Origin: Pseudomonadota bacterium
GTDB taxonomy: Bacteria > Pseudomonadota > Gammaproteobacteria > Burkholderiales > Thiobacillaceae
Direction: 5' to 3'
DNA length: 64,000 nucleotides
Assembly (NCBI GenBank): GCA_021811235.1
Contig: JAJZPG010000009.1
Span: 1-64,000, forward strand
Made by a program: the position numbers and the translations under genes. Positions 16,746 to 26,053 of this stretch are shown here, piece by piece. The notes under the pieces were generated by a model. The model saw only the letters and a program-made list of their open reading frames with translations, did no database searches and was not told the origin of the DNA. Position 1 is the first letter of the stretch. Each line of letters begins with the position of its first letter.

Positions 16746-17228
16746 CTATTCGAACAGGTCGTCCACGCCCTGCGGCGGTGCCTGTTCGAGGTCGTGCAGC
16801 ACATCGCGGAAGTCGTCGGGATCCTGGAAGCTCTTGTACACCGAGGCGAAGCGGATGTAGGCGATCTTGTCGAGCTTCTTCAGCTCGTTCATCACCAGCT
16901 CGCCGATCTCGCGCGCGGGCACCTCGCGCGCGCCCCGCGTCAGCAGGCGCTGGCGGATGCGCTCGACGGCGGCGTCGACCAGTTCGGTCGGCACCGGTCG
17001 CTTGTGCAGCGCGCGGCGGAAGCTCTCGCGCAGCTTGGTTTCGGAAAAGTCTTCGCGCGTGCCGTTGGTCTTGACGATCTGTGGAGGCCGCAGCTCGGCG
17101 GTCTCCCAGGTGGTGAACCGCTTGTCGCACTGCGTGCAGCGGCGGCGCCGACGGATCGCGTCACCCGCCTCGTTGACACGGGAATCGATCACCTGGGTGT
17201 CGAGGGAACCGCAGAAGGGACATTTCAT
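16746..17228 (-). CDS. nrdR: Transcriptional repressor NrdR
   Basis: Nucleotide-sensing repressor of ribonucleotide reductase genes. The 160-residue product has the four-cysteine zinc ribbon [17 protein letters not shown] and [16 protein letters not shown] at residues 1-44, followed by the ATP-cone domain ([19 protein letters not shown] to about 140). Spacing and length are standard. It follows glyA on the same strand, separated by a heptamer-repeat array; glyA-nrdR-ribD is the usual betaproteobacterial order, here with a carbonic anhydrase gene inserted. Confidence 0.97.
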   Translation of the reverse strand: MKCPFCGSLDTQVIDSRVNEAGDAIRRRRRCTQCDKRFTTWETAELRPPQIVKTNGTREDFSETKLRESFRRALHKRPVPTELVDAAVERIRQRLLTRGAREVPAREIGELVMNELKKLDKIAYIRFASVYKSFQDPDDFRDVLHDLEQAPPQGVDDLFE

Positions 17229-17342
17229 AGGGGTTAGGAGCTAGGAGCTAGGGATTAGGGGATGAGTGGCCTTTGGCCGCGCAATTTAAAGCAGGCGCGA
17301 AGCGACGCTCACTAGCCCCTATCTCCTAGTCCCTAAATCCTC
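17229..17342. repeat. Paired heptamer arrays between glyA and nrdR
   Basis: Left array 17230-17262 (TAGGAGC, TAGGAGC, TAGGGAT, TAGGGGA) and right array 17311-17342 (CTAGCCC, CTATCTC, CTAGTCC, CTAAATC) are in opposite orientation around a core of about 45 bases. They lie exactly between the glyA stop (17345) and the nrdR start (17228), the same placement as the array at 9295-9426. Confidence 0.75.
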
Positions 17343-17344
17343 AC

Positions 17345-18589
17345 TCAGCCATAAACCGGAAACTTCGCCGTCAGCTTCGCCACTTCGCCCTTCACCCGCT
17401 CGATCACCACCTCGTCGGCCGGCGCGTCGAGCACGTCGGCGATCAGGTGGGCGAGCTGCTCGGCTTCGAGTTCGGTGAAGCCGCGCGTGGTCATCGCCGG
17501 GGTGCCGATGCGGATGCCGCTGGTAACGAAGGGTTTCTGCGGGTCGTTGGGGATCGAGTTCTTGTTGACCGTGATGTGGGCGCGGCCGAGCAGCGCTTCG
17601 GCTTCCTTGCCGGTGAGGTTCTTGCTGCGCAGGTCGACCAGGAACACGTGGCTCTCGGTGCGACCGGAGATGATCCTGAGGCCGCGCTCGACCAGCACCT
17701 TGCACATCACCAGCGCGTTATCGATCACCTGCTCCTGGTAGCGCTTGAATTCCTTGGTCGACGCTTCCTTGAACGCCACCGCCTTGCCGGCGATGACGTG
17801 CATCAGCGGGCCGCCCTGCAGGCCGGGGAAGATGGCGGAGTTGATCGCCTTCTCGTGCTCGGCCTTCATCAGGATGATGCCACCGCGCGGGCCGCGCAGG
17901 GTCTTGTGGGTGGTCGAGGTCACCACGTCGGCGTGCGGCACCGGGTTGGGGTAGACCCCCGCGGCGACGAGGCCCGCGTAGTGCGCCATATCAACCATAA
18001 ATACCGCGCCGATTTCCTTGGCAACCTTGGCGAAGCGCTCGAAGTCGATGCGCAGCGCGTAGGCCGAAGCGCCGGCGATGATCAATTTGGGTTTGTGCTC
18101 GCGCGCCAGCGCTTCCATCCTGTCGTAGTCGATCTCTTCCTTTTCGTTCAAGCCGTAGGCGACGACGTTGAACCACTTGCCGCTCATGTTGAGCGCCATG
18201 CCGTGGGTGAGGTGGCCGCCTTCGGCGAGGCTCATGCCCATGATGGTGTCGCCGGGCTTCAGGAAGGCCATGAACACCGCCTGGTTGGCCTGCGAGCCGG
18301 AGTTGGGCTGCACGTTGGCGGCCTCGGCGCCGAACAGCGCCTTCACGCGGTCGATCGCCAGCTGCTCAACGATGTCGACGTATTCGCAGCCGCCGTAGTA
18401 GCGCTTGCCGGGGTAGCCCTCGGCGTACTTGTTGGTGAGCTGCGAGCCCTGCGCCTGCATCACCGCCGGGCTGGTGTAGTTTTCCGACGCGATCAGTTCG
18501 ATGTGGTCCTGCTGGCGCTGGTCTTCTTTCTGGATCGCGGCCCACAGGTCGGGATCGGTCTTGGCGAGGGTGTCTTGGCGGTTGAACAT
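17345..18589 (-). CDS. glyA: Serine hydroxymethyltransferase
   Basis: PLP enzyme that interconverts serine and glycine while charging tetrahydrofolate. The 414-residue product is full length. Signatures are [20 protein letters not shown] near residue 30, [51 protein letters not shown], and the PLP lysine in [17 protein letters not shown] near residue 228. It is the upstream gene of the glyA-nrdR run, transcribed divergently from the TRAP binding-protein gene at 18683. Confidence 0.98.
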   Translation of the reverse strand: MFNRQDTLAKTDPDLWAAIQKEDQRQQDHIELIASENYTSPAVMQAQGSQLTNKYAEGYPGKRYYGGCEYVDIVEQLAIDRVKALFGAEAANVQPNSGSQANQAVFMAFLKPGDTIMGMSLAEGGHLTHGMALNMSGKWFNVVAYGLNEKEEIDYDRMEALAREHKPKLIIAGASAYALRIDFERFAKVAKEIGAVFMVDMAHYAGLVAAGVYPNPVPHADVVTSTTHKTLRGPRGGIILMKAEHEKAINSAIFPGLQGGPLMHVIAGKAVAFKEASTKEFKRYQEQVIDNALVMCKVLVERGLRIISGRTESHVFLVDLRSKNLTGKEAEALLGRAHITVNKNSIPNDPQKPFVTSGIRIGTPAMTTRGFTELEAEQLAHLIADVLDAPADEVVIERVKGEVAKLTAKFPVYG

Positions 18590-18682
18590 GGCGGTCGGAA
18601 AGGCTGCAGAAAAAACGCGATTTTACCACGCGGCCCCGGGGGCTTGCGGCTCGTATAATCGGGACAAAACCGGAGCCCATCC

Positions 18683-19756
18683 ATGCAAAGACGAGATTTC
18701 CTGACCGGTGCCGGCGTCGCCGCCATGCTGCCGCTGCCGGCCGCGCAGGCCGCCGACCTTCCGGCCGTGCGCTGGCGGCTGGCGTCGAGCTTTCCCAAGA
18801 GCCTCGACACCATCTACGGCGCCGGCGAGACGCTCGCCAAGCGCGTTGCCGCGCTCACGGGAGGCAAGTTCCAGATCCGCGTCTTCGCCGGCGGCGAACT
18901 CGTCCCCGGCCTGCAGGTGCTCGACGCCGTCGGCAACGGCACCGCCGAATGCGGCCACTCGGCCGGCTACTACTACGTCGGCAAGAACCTCGCGCTCGCC
19001 TTCGACACCGCCGTGCCCTTCGGACTCACCGCACGCCAGCAGAACGCCTGGATGTACGCCGGCGGCGGACTCTCGGCGCTGCGCAAGCTCTACGCAAAGT
19101 ACAACGTGGTGCAGTTCCCCGGCGGCAACACCGGCACCCAGATGGGCGGCTGGTTCAGGAAGCCGATCAAGTCGCTCGCCGACCTCAAAGGCCTGAAGAT
19201 GCGCATCCCCGGCATCGGCGGCCAGATCATGGCCAAGCTCGGTGCCGTGCCGCAGACCCTGCCCGGCGGCGACATCTACCCCGCGCTCGAACGCGGCGCG
19301 CTCGACGCCGCCGAATGGGTGGGCCCCTACGACGACGAGAAGCTCGGCTTCCACAAGATCGCCAAGCACTACTACTATCCCGGCTGGTGGGAAGGCGGCC
19401 CGCAGCTCTCCTTCTACGTCAACCAGGCCAGCTGGAAAGCGCTGCCCGAGCAGTACCGCCAGGCCTTCGAAGTCGCCACCGCCGAAGCCAACCAGCTGAT
19501 GCTCGCGCAATACGACGCCAAGAACCCGCCCGCCCTGCTGCGCCTCGTCGGACAGGGCGTGAAACTGCATCCGTATCCCAAGGACGTCATGCTCGCCGCG
19601 CGCCGCGCCACCTTCGAGCTGTACGAGGAAGAAGCGAAAACCAATCCCGACTTCGCCGCCATCTACCGTCCGTGGAAGCAGTTCCGCGATACCGAGTTCC
19701 AGTGGTTCAAGGTGAACGAGGCGGCGTATTCGAATTTCAACTACTACGTAAAATGA
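18683..19756 (+). CDS. TRAP transporter substrate-binding protein (DctP family)
   Basis: Periplasmic binding component of a TRAP transporter, 357 residues. The N-terminus MQRRDFLTGAGVAAMLPLPA carries a twin-arginine motif and hydrophobic core, so export is probably by Tat. The fold signatures include WRLASSFPKSLDTIYGAGE, FAGGELVPGLQVLDAVGNGT, GYYYVGKNLALAFDTAVPFG, and KMRIPGIGGQIMAKLGAVPQ with the conserved carboxylate-binding Arg. YGAGE and the long aromatic C-terminus resemble the TakP/alpha-keto acid subgroup; the ligand is not proven. The gene stands alone here. The only TRAP permease genes in the window, dctQ and dctM, are at 35074-37019 and lack a binding protein, so the two loci may form one system. 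Confidence 0.9.
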   Translation: MQRRDFLTGAGVAAMLPLPAAQAADLPAVRWRLASSFPKSLDTIYGAGETLAKRVAALTGGKFQIRVFAGGELVPGLQVLDAVGNGTAECGHSAGYYYVGKNLALAFDTAVPFGLTARQQNAWMYAGGGLSALRKLYAKYNVVQFPGGNTGTQMGGWFRKPIKSLADLKGLKMRIPGIGGQIMAKLGAVPQTLPGGDIYPALERGALDAAEWVGPYDDEKLGFHKIAKHYYYPGWWEGGPQLSFYVNQASWKALPEQYRQAFEVATAEANQLMLAQYDAKNPPALLRLVGQGVKLHPYPKDVMLAARRATFELYEEEAKTNPDFAAIYRPWKQFRDTEFQWFKVNEAAYSNFNYYVK

Positions 19757-19775
19757 TCTAGGCGCTTACCCCAAG

Positions 19776-19850
19776 CACCGTTCGCCCTGAGCTTGTCGAA
19801 GGGCCTCTCCGAGTGGGCACAGGGCTTCGACAAGCTCAGCCCGAACGGTG
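19776..19850. repeat. Dispersed inverted-repeat element (REP-like) acting as hairpin
   Basis: The left arm (19776-19804) contains TTCGCCCTGAGCTTGTCGAA and the right arm (19822-19850) TTCGACAAGCTCAGCCCGAA; the arms are near-perfect reverse complements over about 29 bases with a short loop. Sequences of the CTGAGCTTGTCGAAGG type are widespread intergenic repeats in proteobacteria, which I recall rather than checked. It lies between the TRAP binding-protein stop and coq7 and probably terminates or stabilises the upstream mRNA. Confidence 0.75.
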
Positions 19851-19882
19851 GCTAAATAACTTGTAGAAGAACCGAGGCCCCC

Positions 19883-20506
19883 ATGAACAAACTCGACCAG
19901 CTCATCACCACCTTCGACCTCGGCCTGCGCACCGTCTTCGCCAGCCCCCACGCCGGCCGCCCCTACCCCGGCGCCGGCCCCGAAGCCGAGCTGAGTGAGG
20001 CGGAAAAAGCCCAGGCCGCTGCCCTCATGCGCGTCAACCACGTCGGCGAAGTCTGCGCTCAGGCGCTCTACGCCGGCCAGGCGCTCACCACGAAAAATGA
20101 GCAGGTCCGCGCCGAACTCGAACGCGCCGCGCGTGAAGAAACCGACCACCTCGCCTGGTGCGAAACGCGCATCAACGAACTGGGCGGCCGCAAAAGCCTG
20201 TTGAACCCGCTGTGGTTCGGCGGCGCCTTCAGCATGGGCGTCGTCGCCGGCATGCTGGGCGACAAGTGGAACCTCGGATTTCTCGCCGAAACCGAACGCC
20301 AGGTCGAAGCGCACCTCGACGGCCACTTGCAAAAGCTGCCGGAAGCCGATGCCAAAAGCCGCGCCGTCGTTGAGCAGATGAAAACCGACGAAGCCCAGCA
20401 CGCCCAGACCGCCATCGACCACGGCGGTGCGCCGCTGCCGATGCCGGTGAAGATGGCGATGCGTTTTGCTGCGGATGTGATGCGGCAGACGGCGAGCCGG
20501 ATTTAA
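19883..20506 (+). CDS. coq7: 2-polyprenyl-3-methyl-6-methoxy-1,4-benzoquinol hydroxylase
   Basis: Di-iron hydroxylase of aerobic ubiquinone synthesis. The 207-residue product shows the ferritin-like metal ligands in order: [55 protein letters not shown] and [17 protein letters not shown]. This is the Coq7 form used by many betaproteobacteria in place of the flavoprotein UbiF. The start ATG 19883 is supported by the conserved N-terminus [19 protein letters not shown]. Confidence 0.96.
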   Translation: MNKLDQLITTFDLGLRTVFASPHAGRPYPGAGPEAELSEAEKAQAAALMRVNHVGEVCAQALYAGQALTTKNEQVRAELERAAREETDHLAWCETRINELGGRKSLLNPLWFGGAFSMGVVAGMLGDKWNLGFLAETERQVEAHLDGHLQKLPEADAKSRAVVEQMKTDEAQHAQTAIDHGGAPLPMPVKMAMRFAADVMRQTASRI

Positions 20507-20598
20507 CGAAGTCCCCTCCCTGGGGACTCGCAAACGAGTCAGGGTTGAACGCTTCTCTCGGTGGCGTGATCGTGAACTCTCAATAAAAGGCTGCGGCG

Positions 20599-20904
20599 AT
20601 GAAAAAACTGCAACTCGTGACTCCCGGCGAAATTCTGCTGGAAGAATGGCTCAAGCCCATGGGTGTAAGTCAGTACCGGCTCGCAATCGAGATCGGTGTG
20701 TCGCCGCGCCGCATCAACGAGATCGTCCACGGCAAGCGGGCCATCACCGCCGATACCGCGCTACGGCTCGCTCGCTTCTTCGGAACCGATGCGCAGTCCT
20801 GGCTCAACCTGCAGTCGCACCACGACATGGAAAAAGCCCAGCTCGAAACAACCGGGAAGGTGCTGCAAAAAATCGTGCCCTGGTCGGAGCGGGCGGCCGC
20901 TTGA
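20599..20904 (+). CDS. higA: HigA-type antitoxin (XRE helix-turn-helix), apparently orphan
   Basis: A 101-residue DNA-binding antitoxin of the HigA/VapI family. The signature is VTPGEILLEEWLKPMGVSQY at the N-terminus, then a helix-turn-helix (RLAIEIGVSPRRINEIVHGK) and RAITADTALRLARFFGTDAQ. HigA is normally preceded by the RelE-like toxin gene higB, but the 92 bases between coq7 and this gene contain no toxin-length frame, only a short hairpin (GACTCG/CGAGTC at 20525-20540). The toxin has probably been lost. It stands 22 bases before a second antitoxin gene. Confidence 0.85.
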   Translation: MKKLQLVTPGEILLEEWLKPMGVSQYRLAIEIGVSPRRINEIVHGKRAITADTALRLARFFGTDAQSWLNLQSHHDMEKAQLETTGKVLQKIVPWSERAAA

Positions 20905-20926
20905 CGCGCGACCTGAAGGTTTCTCC

Positions 20927-21166
20927 ATGATGGCGATTAAGGTCAACGTCCGCGAAGCCAAAACCCACTTTTACCGCTTGCTGGAGCAAGCACACGCCGG
21001 CCAGGAAATCATCCTATTGAAAGCTGGCAAGCCTTATGCGCGCATGGTTCCACTGGGACAGCCGGAAAAGTCCAAGCGCATGCCCGGCAGGTTGGCCGGG
21101 CATATAGACGAGGCATTCTTCGAGCCCTTGCCCGGGTCTGAACTCGACGCTTGGGAAAGGCTTTAA
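20927..21166 (+). CDS. Phd/YefM-type antitoxin, toxin lost
   Basis: A 79-residue antitoxin starting at ATG 20927 (ATG 20930 is equally possible). The N-terminal Phd fold reads KVNVREAKTHFYRLLEQAHA, then GQEIILLKAGKPYARMVPLG; the C-terminal tail RLAGHIDEAFFEPLPG is the toxin-wrapping segment typical of partners of PIN toxins. A PIN or DUF5615 toxin normally overlaps the end. Here a second frame overlapping the stop reads LKLWLDI (21163-21183), the usual opening of such toxins, and then turns into unrelated sequence. The toxin therefore appears to have been cut off after about seven codons. Confidence 0.8.
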   Translation: MMAIKVNVREAKTHFYRLLEQAHAGQEIILLKAGKPYARMVPLGQPEKSKRMPGRLAGHIDEAFFEPLPGSELDAWERL

Positions 21167-21308
21167 AACTGTGGCTCGATATCACGAGCCGACATTTTGG
21201 GCGTGTGGATTTCTGGTGGAATGTGTTAATGCAAGACCCTGGTGGTTGTGACTTAGAAGTCTCCTGGGATGTGGGGGCTGTTTGCTCTTTTCTGGAAGTG
21301 AAGCCAAC

Positions 21309-21450
21309 ATGGGAGCCACAGATCTACTACCAGGGAAGACAGCCGTGCCCGAAAACTGTCCATTCGAACCGCCACACAGGTGCGACGATGCAAGGCTTGA
21401 GACAAAGGAGGATTTCGAAAGCTTCGCGAGTCTGTTGCACGATGATTTTA
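21309..21450 (+). pseudogene. 5' fragment of an unknown gene, interrupted by an IS256 remnant
   Basis: From ATG 21309 the frame reads MGATDLLPGKTAVPENCPFE, PPHRCDDARLETKEDFESFA, SLLHDDFREGL and then enters the terminal inverted repeat of the IS remnant at 21451. The composition is protein-like (balanced, charged, few rare codons) and lower in GC than its surroundings. No family is recognised. The fragment at 21640-21887 may be the other half of the same gene. Confidence 0.4.
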
Positions 21451-21634
21451 GGGAGGGCCTGTCCGATATTTTGTGTAAACGGCGTTTTATTCACAGCTGA
21501 GGAAGTCGCTCCTCGAACTGGATGGTAAATCGGGTGAGTGCGGCTTTCCAATCCCGGATCGGCATGGTCCATTTCTGGCTGATGTTCCTGAGCGCCAGAT
21601 AGAACAGCTTCAGCAGCGCCTCGTTGTTCACCTT
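21451..21634 (-). mobile_element. IS256-family insertion-sequence remnant (transposase C-terminus and one end)
   Basis: On the minus strand 21634-21491 encodes VNNEALLKLFYLALRNISQK, then WTMPIRDWKAALTRFTIQF and EERLPQL followed by a stop. This is the conserved C-terminus of IS256 (mutator-type) transposases, including ALRNIxxKW and RDWKxAL. Just outside the stop, GTTTACACAAAATATCGGAC (21479-21460) resembles an IS256-family terminal inverted repeat. The rest of the element is missing: an in-frame stop appears directly upstream at 21638-21640 and the sequence becomes unrelated. It cannot transpose. Confidence 0.85.
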
Positions 21635-21639
21635 TGGCT

Positions 21640-21887
21640 ACTACCAGCAAGCGCAGCAAGACTTGGCATCCGGCCACGTACGCTTTGCAATCGTTGAGCA
21701 ACCTTATATGACAGCTGAGAAGGCACCTTCTCATAGGTGGGAGCTAAACCGCCCTTGGTGGGCTTTGTCCTCGCAAAGTCTTAACCCTGTTGCCTTCTTG
21801 TCGCCAAAGAATACGTGGGTACAGGTATACGATGGGAAGGTGTTTTTACAGGGCGTTAGCCAGTCCATATTGAATCTGGCCTGCTGA
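21640..21887 (+). pseudogene. 3' fragment of an unknown gene behind the IS256 remnant
   Basis: The frame reads YYQQAQQDLASGHVRFAIVE, QPYMTAEKAPSHRWELNRPW, WALSSQSLNPVAFLSPKNTW and VQVYDGKVFLQGVSQSILNL before a stop at 21885-21887. It is protein-like with a low-GC bias and no recognised family. It lies on the same strand as the 21309-21450 fragment and is plausibly the continuation of that gene after the IS insertion and a deletion. Bases 21888-22148 hold no convincing gene. Confidence 0.35.
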
Positions 21888-22148
21888 TTTTGTTAGCCAT
21901 TAGCTTGCGCGGACAGTTTCGCCGAGGCGCCGGTGGCGGCGACTAATCGAACGAAACAGAACGTATTAATGGTGGCGCTTTTCCACGACACGGGTCACGC
22001 CTTGCTTCTTGCAGAAAAAATCAAGAGCCTACTCAAGCCGAAACTCTCCTCACACCGCGTCGTGCGCAGGGGATTCGTCGCGTTGCACACGCAGCCTGCC
22101 GCGCGGCTTGACTTCCCGCCTTGGTTCGGTCGCCGGCCGTTGCTCCGC

Positions 22149-22544
22149 TTAATCGATCAAGCGCATGCCGCAGTCCATCGCGGCATTGCGGTCGAACGTT
22201 GCCGTGTGGCTGCATCCGGCTTCGGCGGCTGAGCGTTCGATCAGGCAGTCGGCAAAGTCGGCTTTGCCGCCCTTGAACAGGTGGATTGCCTTCCAAACGG
22301 TGTCGGACTGCGCCACGACAATTTCCCGGGTGCGCAGCAGCGTTTCCAGAACGTCGCAAATCTCGTCTTTGGTGGACGCGTAGCAGCCGGTCAACACCCA
22401 TACCAACTCGACAACGGATACGACGCCTACATAGCCTGGCGCGTCCGTGGTCAAGGACTCGATCAGTTTTGTCGCCTTCGCGGACTGCTTTGGGTCGTCC
22501 TGCGCAATGTAGCGGACGAGGACGTTGGTATCCAGGCCAATCAT
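22149..22544 (-). CDS. vapC: VapC-type PIN-domain toxin
   Basis: A ribonuclease toxin of 131 residues. The four acidic PIN residues are visible: Asp5 in MIGLDTNVLVRYI, Glu in VVSVVELVWVL near residue 46, Asp in KADFADCLIER near 98, and Asp in TATFDRNAA near 117. Length and spacing are normal, so it should be active. The start codon overlaps the antitoxin stop by four bases (ATGA). The partner is an AbrB-type VapB, and the pair is autoregulated through the palindrome at 22804-22823. The pair is intact, unlike the orphan antitoxins just upstream. Confidence 0.92.
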   Translation of the reverse strand: MIGLDTNVLVRYIAQDDPKQSAKATKLIESLTTDAPGYVGVVSVVELVWVLTGCYASTKDEICDVLETLLRTREIVVAQSDTVWKAIHLFKGGKADFADCLIERSAAEAGCSHTATFDRNAAMDCGMRLID

Positions 22545-22783
22545 CTTGCCTTTGCCCCCTGGGCCGTGATCGCCTTGTTCATGTCCTCGACTGTTACCGG
22601 CGAGGTGGGCTTGCGCACAAGCCCCTTGAGCGCCGTGACCGGGCTCGTTGCAGGCACCAGCTCGAAACGCCCAGGCTCAACCTGGACAAACTCGACGCGA
22701 TCCCCGGCCTCAACGCCGAGCGCGGCCCGTACAGCGGCTGGAATGGTGATCTGCCCTTTGGTGGTCATGGTTGCGGTTGACAT
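22541..22783 (-). CDS. vapB: VapB-type antitoxin (AbrB/SpoVT fold)
   Basis: An 80-residue antitoxin. The swapped-hairpin DNA-binding domain reads ATMTTKGQITIPAAVRAALG, then VEAGDRVEFVQVEPGRFEL; the remaining 35 residues form the toxin-binding tail (LKGLVRKPTSPVTVEDMNKA). The ATG at 22783 has a strong AGGAGG six bases upstream. It precedes and overlaps vapC. As in other VapBC pairs the complex should repress its own promoter by binding the upstream inverted repeat. Confidence 0.92.
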   Translation of the reverse strand: MSTATMTTKGQITIPAAVRAALGVEAGDRVEFVQVEPGRFELVPATSPVTALKGLVRKPTSPVTVEDMNKAITAQGAKAR

Positions 22784-22803
22784 GGCGGCCTCCTTTTCAT
22801 GTC

Positions 22804-22837
22804 TCCTTACTTTATTGTAAGGAAATTAAGGCGTCAA
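22804..22837 (-). promoter_or_regulatory. vapBC promoter and operator palindrome
   Basis: TCCTTAC, six bases (TTTATT), GTAAGGA (22804-22823) is a perfect 7-bp-arm inverted repeat. On the minus strand TTGACG (22832-22837) and TAAAGT (22809-22814), 17 bases apart, form a promoter whose -10 element lies inside the palindrome, the layout expected for autorepression by a VapBC complex. Confidence 0.7.
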
Positions 22838-22898
22838 GCGAGGTTTGTCACAAGGTCTGGCAGAGCAGAAAGCTAACTGTCTACAAGTGATCCGCTCA

Positions 22899-24293
22899 TC
22901 ACTTTTGGCTTAACTGCTCCTGCAGGCCATTCAGAGTATCCAGCTCACCGCGCACGCGGAAGAACGCACCGTCTTCGTCAGCTCGCTCCTCCAGCACTTC
23001 GCAGCGCGCGAAGATTGCGCCGCGCAGCTGCTGCGCCGACCACGGCAGAAACAGTTCGGCCTCGATCAGGTCCTTCTGGAAGAACGCAACGATCGCTTGG
23101 TGCAGCCTGGCGACGTCGTCGGGGCGGCGGGCGCTCATGACGATGCAGCCGGGGTAGTCGGCGCGCAGCGCGGCTTCGCGTTCGGCTTGTGCGGCGGCGT
23201 CGCCGACGTGGTCGATCTTGTTGAAGATGCGCAGGCGCGGTACGTCCTGCGCGTCGATTTCCTTGAGCACTTCGTCGGTGGTTTCGATCTGCCGCTCGAA
23301 GCCGGGGTCGCTGGCGTCGATGACGTGGAGCAGCAGCGAGGCATCGAGCGCTTCTTCGAGCGTGGACTTGAACGACGCGACCAGGCCGTGGGGCAGGTTC
23401 TTGATGAAGCCGACGGTGTCGCTGACCAGCACGCGCGGGACGCTCTCGGGGTAGAGGGTGCGCACGGTGGTGTCGAGCGTGGCGAAGAGCTTGTTGGCGA
23501 CCAGCACTTCGCTTCCGGTGAGGGCGCGCATCAGCGTGGACTTGCCCGCGTTGGTGTAGCCGACCAGCGCCACGCTGGCGAGGCCCTGGTGTGCCTGCCG
23601 GCGCGCGCGCTGTGTCTTGCGGTCCGCGTCCATCGCGGCGATTTCCTTTTGCAGTTCTGCGATGCGGTCGCGGATCTTGCGCTTGTCGAGTTCGGTGTGC
23701 GATTCGCCGGCGCCGCGGCCGCCGACGCCGCTGCGCTGCCGCCCCTGCGGCCCGGCCAGCTTGGCCGCTTCGCGCAGGCGGGGCGCCATGTAGCCGAGGC
23801 GCGCGATTTCCACCTGCGCGCGCGCGGCGGGGGAGCGCGCGTTGCGATGGAAGATTTCGAGGATGACCATGGTGCGGTCCATCACCTGGCAGCCGACTTC
23901 GTTTTCGAGGTTGCGCGCCTGCGACGGCGAAATTTCGTGGTCGACGAAGAGGGCATCGATCGGCTCGGGCGAGCCCATGGCTTCGTCGTTCGACGCTTCG
24001 GCGAGCGGGAGCCGATACAAGGGGTTTTGCGGCGCGCGCTCGGATTCGGTTTCGTCGCCGGCCGCGCCGTGGACGAAGCGGCGGATCTCCTCGCGCTTGC
24101 CGACGCCCAGGTAGGCGGTCGAGTCGAATCCGGCGCGTTTTTGGGTGAAGGTGCGGGTGACCGTGAACCCCAGCGTCTTGGCGAGCTCGCGCAGTTCGGT
24201 CAGCGATGCCTCGAACTCGATGTCGCTTACGTTCGGCAGCTGAACGGCCGCCACGACGGCATACTGGGGCGGGGCTTTGACTTCACTTTGCAT
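22899..24293 (-). CDS. hflX: Ribosome-associated GTPase HflX
   Basis: GTPase that binds 50S/70S ribosomes and rescues stalled ribosomes under stress. The 464-residue product has the HflX N-terminal domain (ELRELAKTLGFTVTRTFTQK, DALFVDHEISPSQARNLENE, VMDRTMVILEIFHRNARSPA), a glycine-rich loop SGVGGRGAGESHTELDKR, a coiled coil, and the G domain: G1 VALVGYTNAGKSTLM, G2 TLDTTVR, G3 SDTVGFIKNLP, G4 NKID, G5 SARR. A stretch of about 30 residues near 72-105 (HGAAGDETESERAPQNPLYR) interrupts the N-terminal domain between KREEIRRF and DALFVDHE and looks like a lineage-specific insertion. No hfq is adjacent, unlike E. coli. Confidence 0.95.
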   Translation of the reverse strand: MQSEVKAPPQYAVVAAVQLPNVSDIEFEASLTELRELAKTLGFTVTRTFTQKRAGFDSTAYLGVGKREEIRRFVHGAAGDETESERAPQNPLYRLPLAEASNDEAMGSPEPIDALFVDHEISPSQARNLENEVGCQVMDRTMVILEIFHRNARSPAARAQVEIARLGYMAPRLREAAKLAGPQGRQRSGVGGRGAGESHTELDKRKIRDRIAELQKEIAAMDADRKTQRARRQAHQGLASVALVGYTNAGKSTLMRALTGSEVLVANKLFATLDTTVRTLYPESVPRVLVSDTVGFIKNLPHGLVASFKSTLEEALDASLLLHVIDASDPGFERQIETTDEVLKEIDAQDVPRLRIFNKIDHVGDAAAQAEREAALRADYPGCIVMSARRPDDVARLHQAIVAFFQKDLIEAELFLPWSAQQLRGAIFARCEVLEERADEDGAFFRVRGELDTLNGLQEQLSQK

Positions 24294-24550
24294 GCGGCGG
24301 GTGTTTCTGTGGATGGACGAAGGCAGATAGTAACCGCCATTGCATACGGCGCCCGGGGATTGACGCGCGGGCCGGCCCCCCAGAAGTCTGAATACCCGCG
24401 TGTTAGCATGACCTGCAACGAAGGCAGCGGCCTGTCCACGGGTCGCGGCGGCGTTGAGCCCGGCGGCATTTGCCTGAAATCACGGCACCTGCGCCGCGCC
24501 GCACTTGATTGAAAACCAGGGTCGCTCACGGCTCACCACCGGAGATGAAA

Positions 24551-26049
<1,499 letters not shown>

Positions 26050-26053
<4 letters not shown>

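Noticed and set aside
21151-21528. 125-codon frame as an intact PIN-type toxin
   Set aside because: Only the first codons (LKLWLDI) resemble a toxin; the remainder has no acidic motif pattern and runs into the IS256 end.
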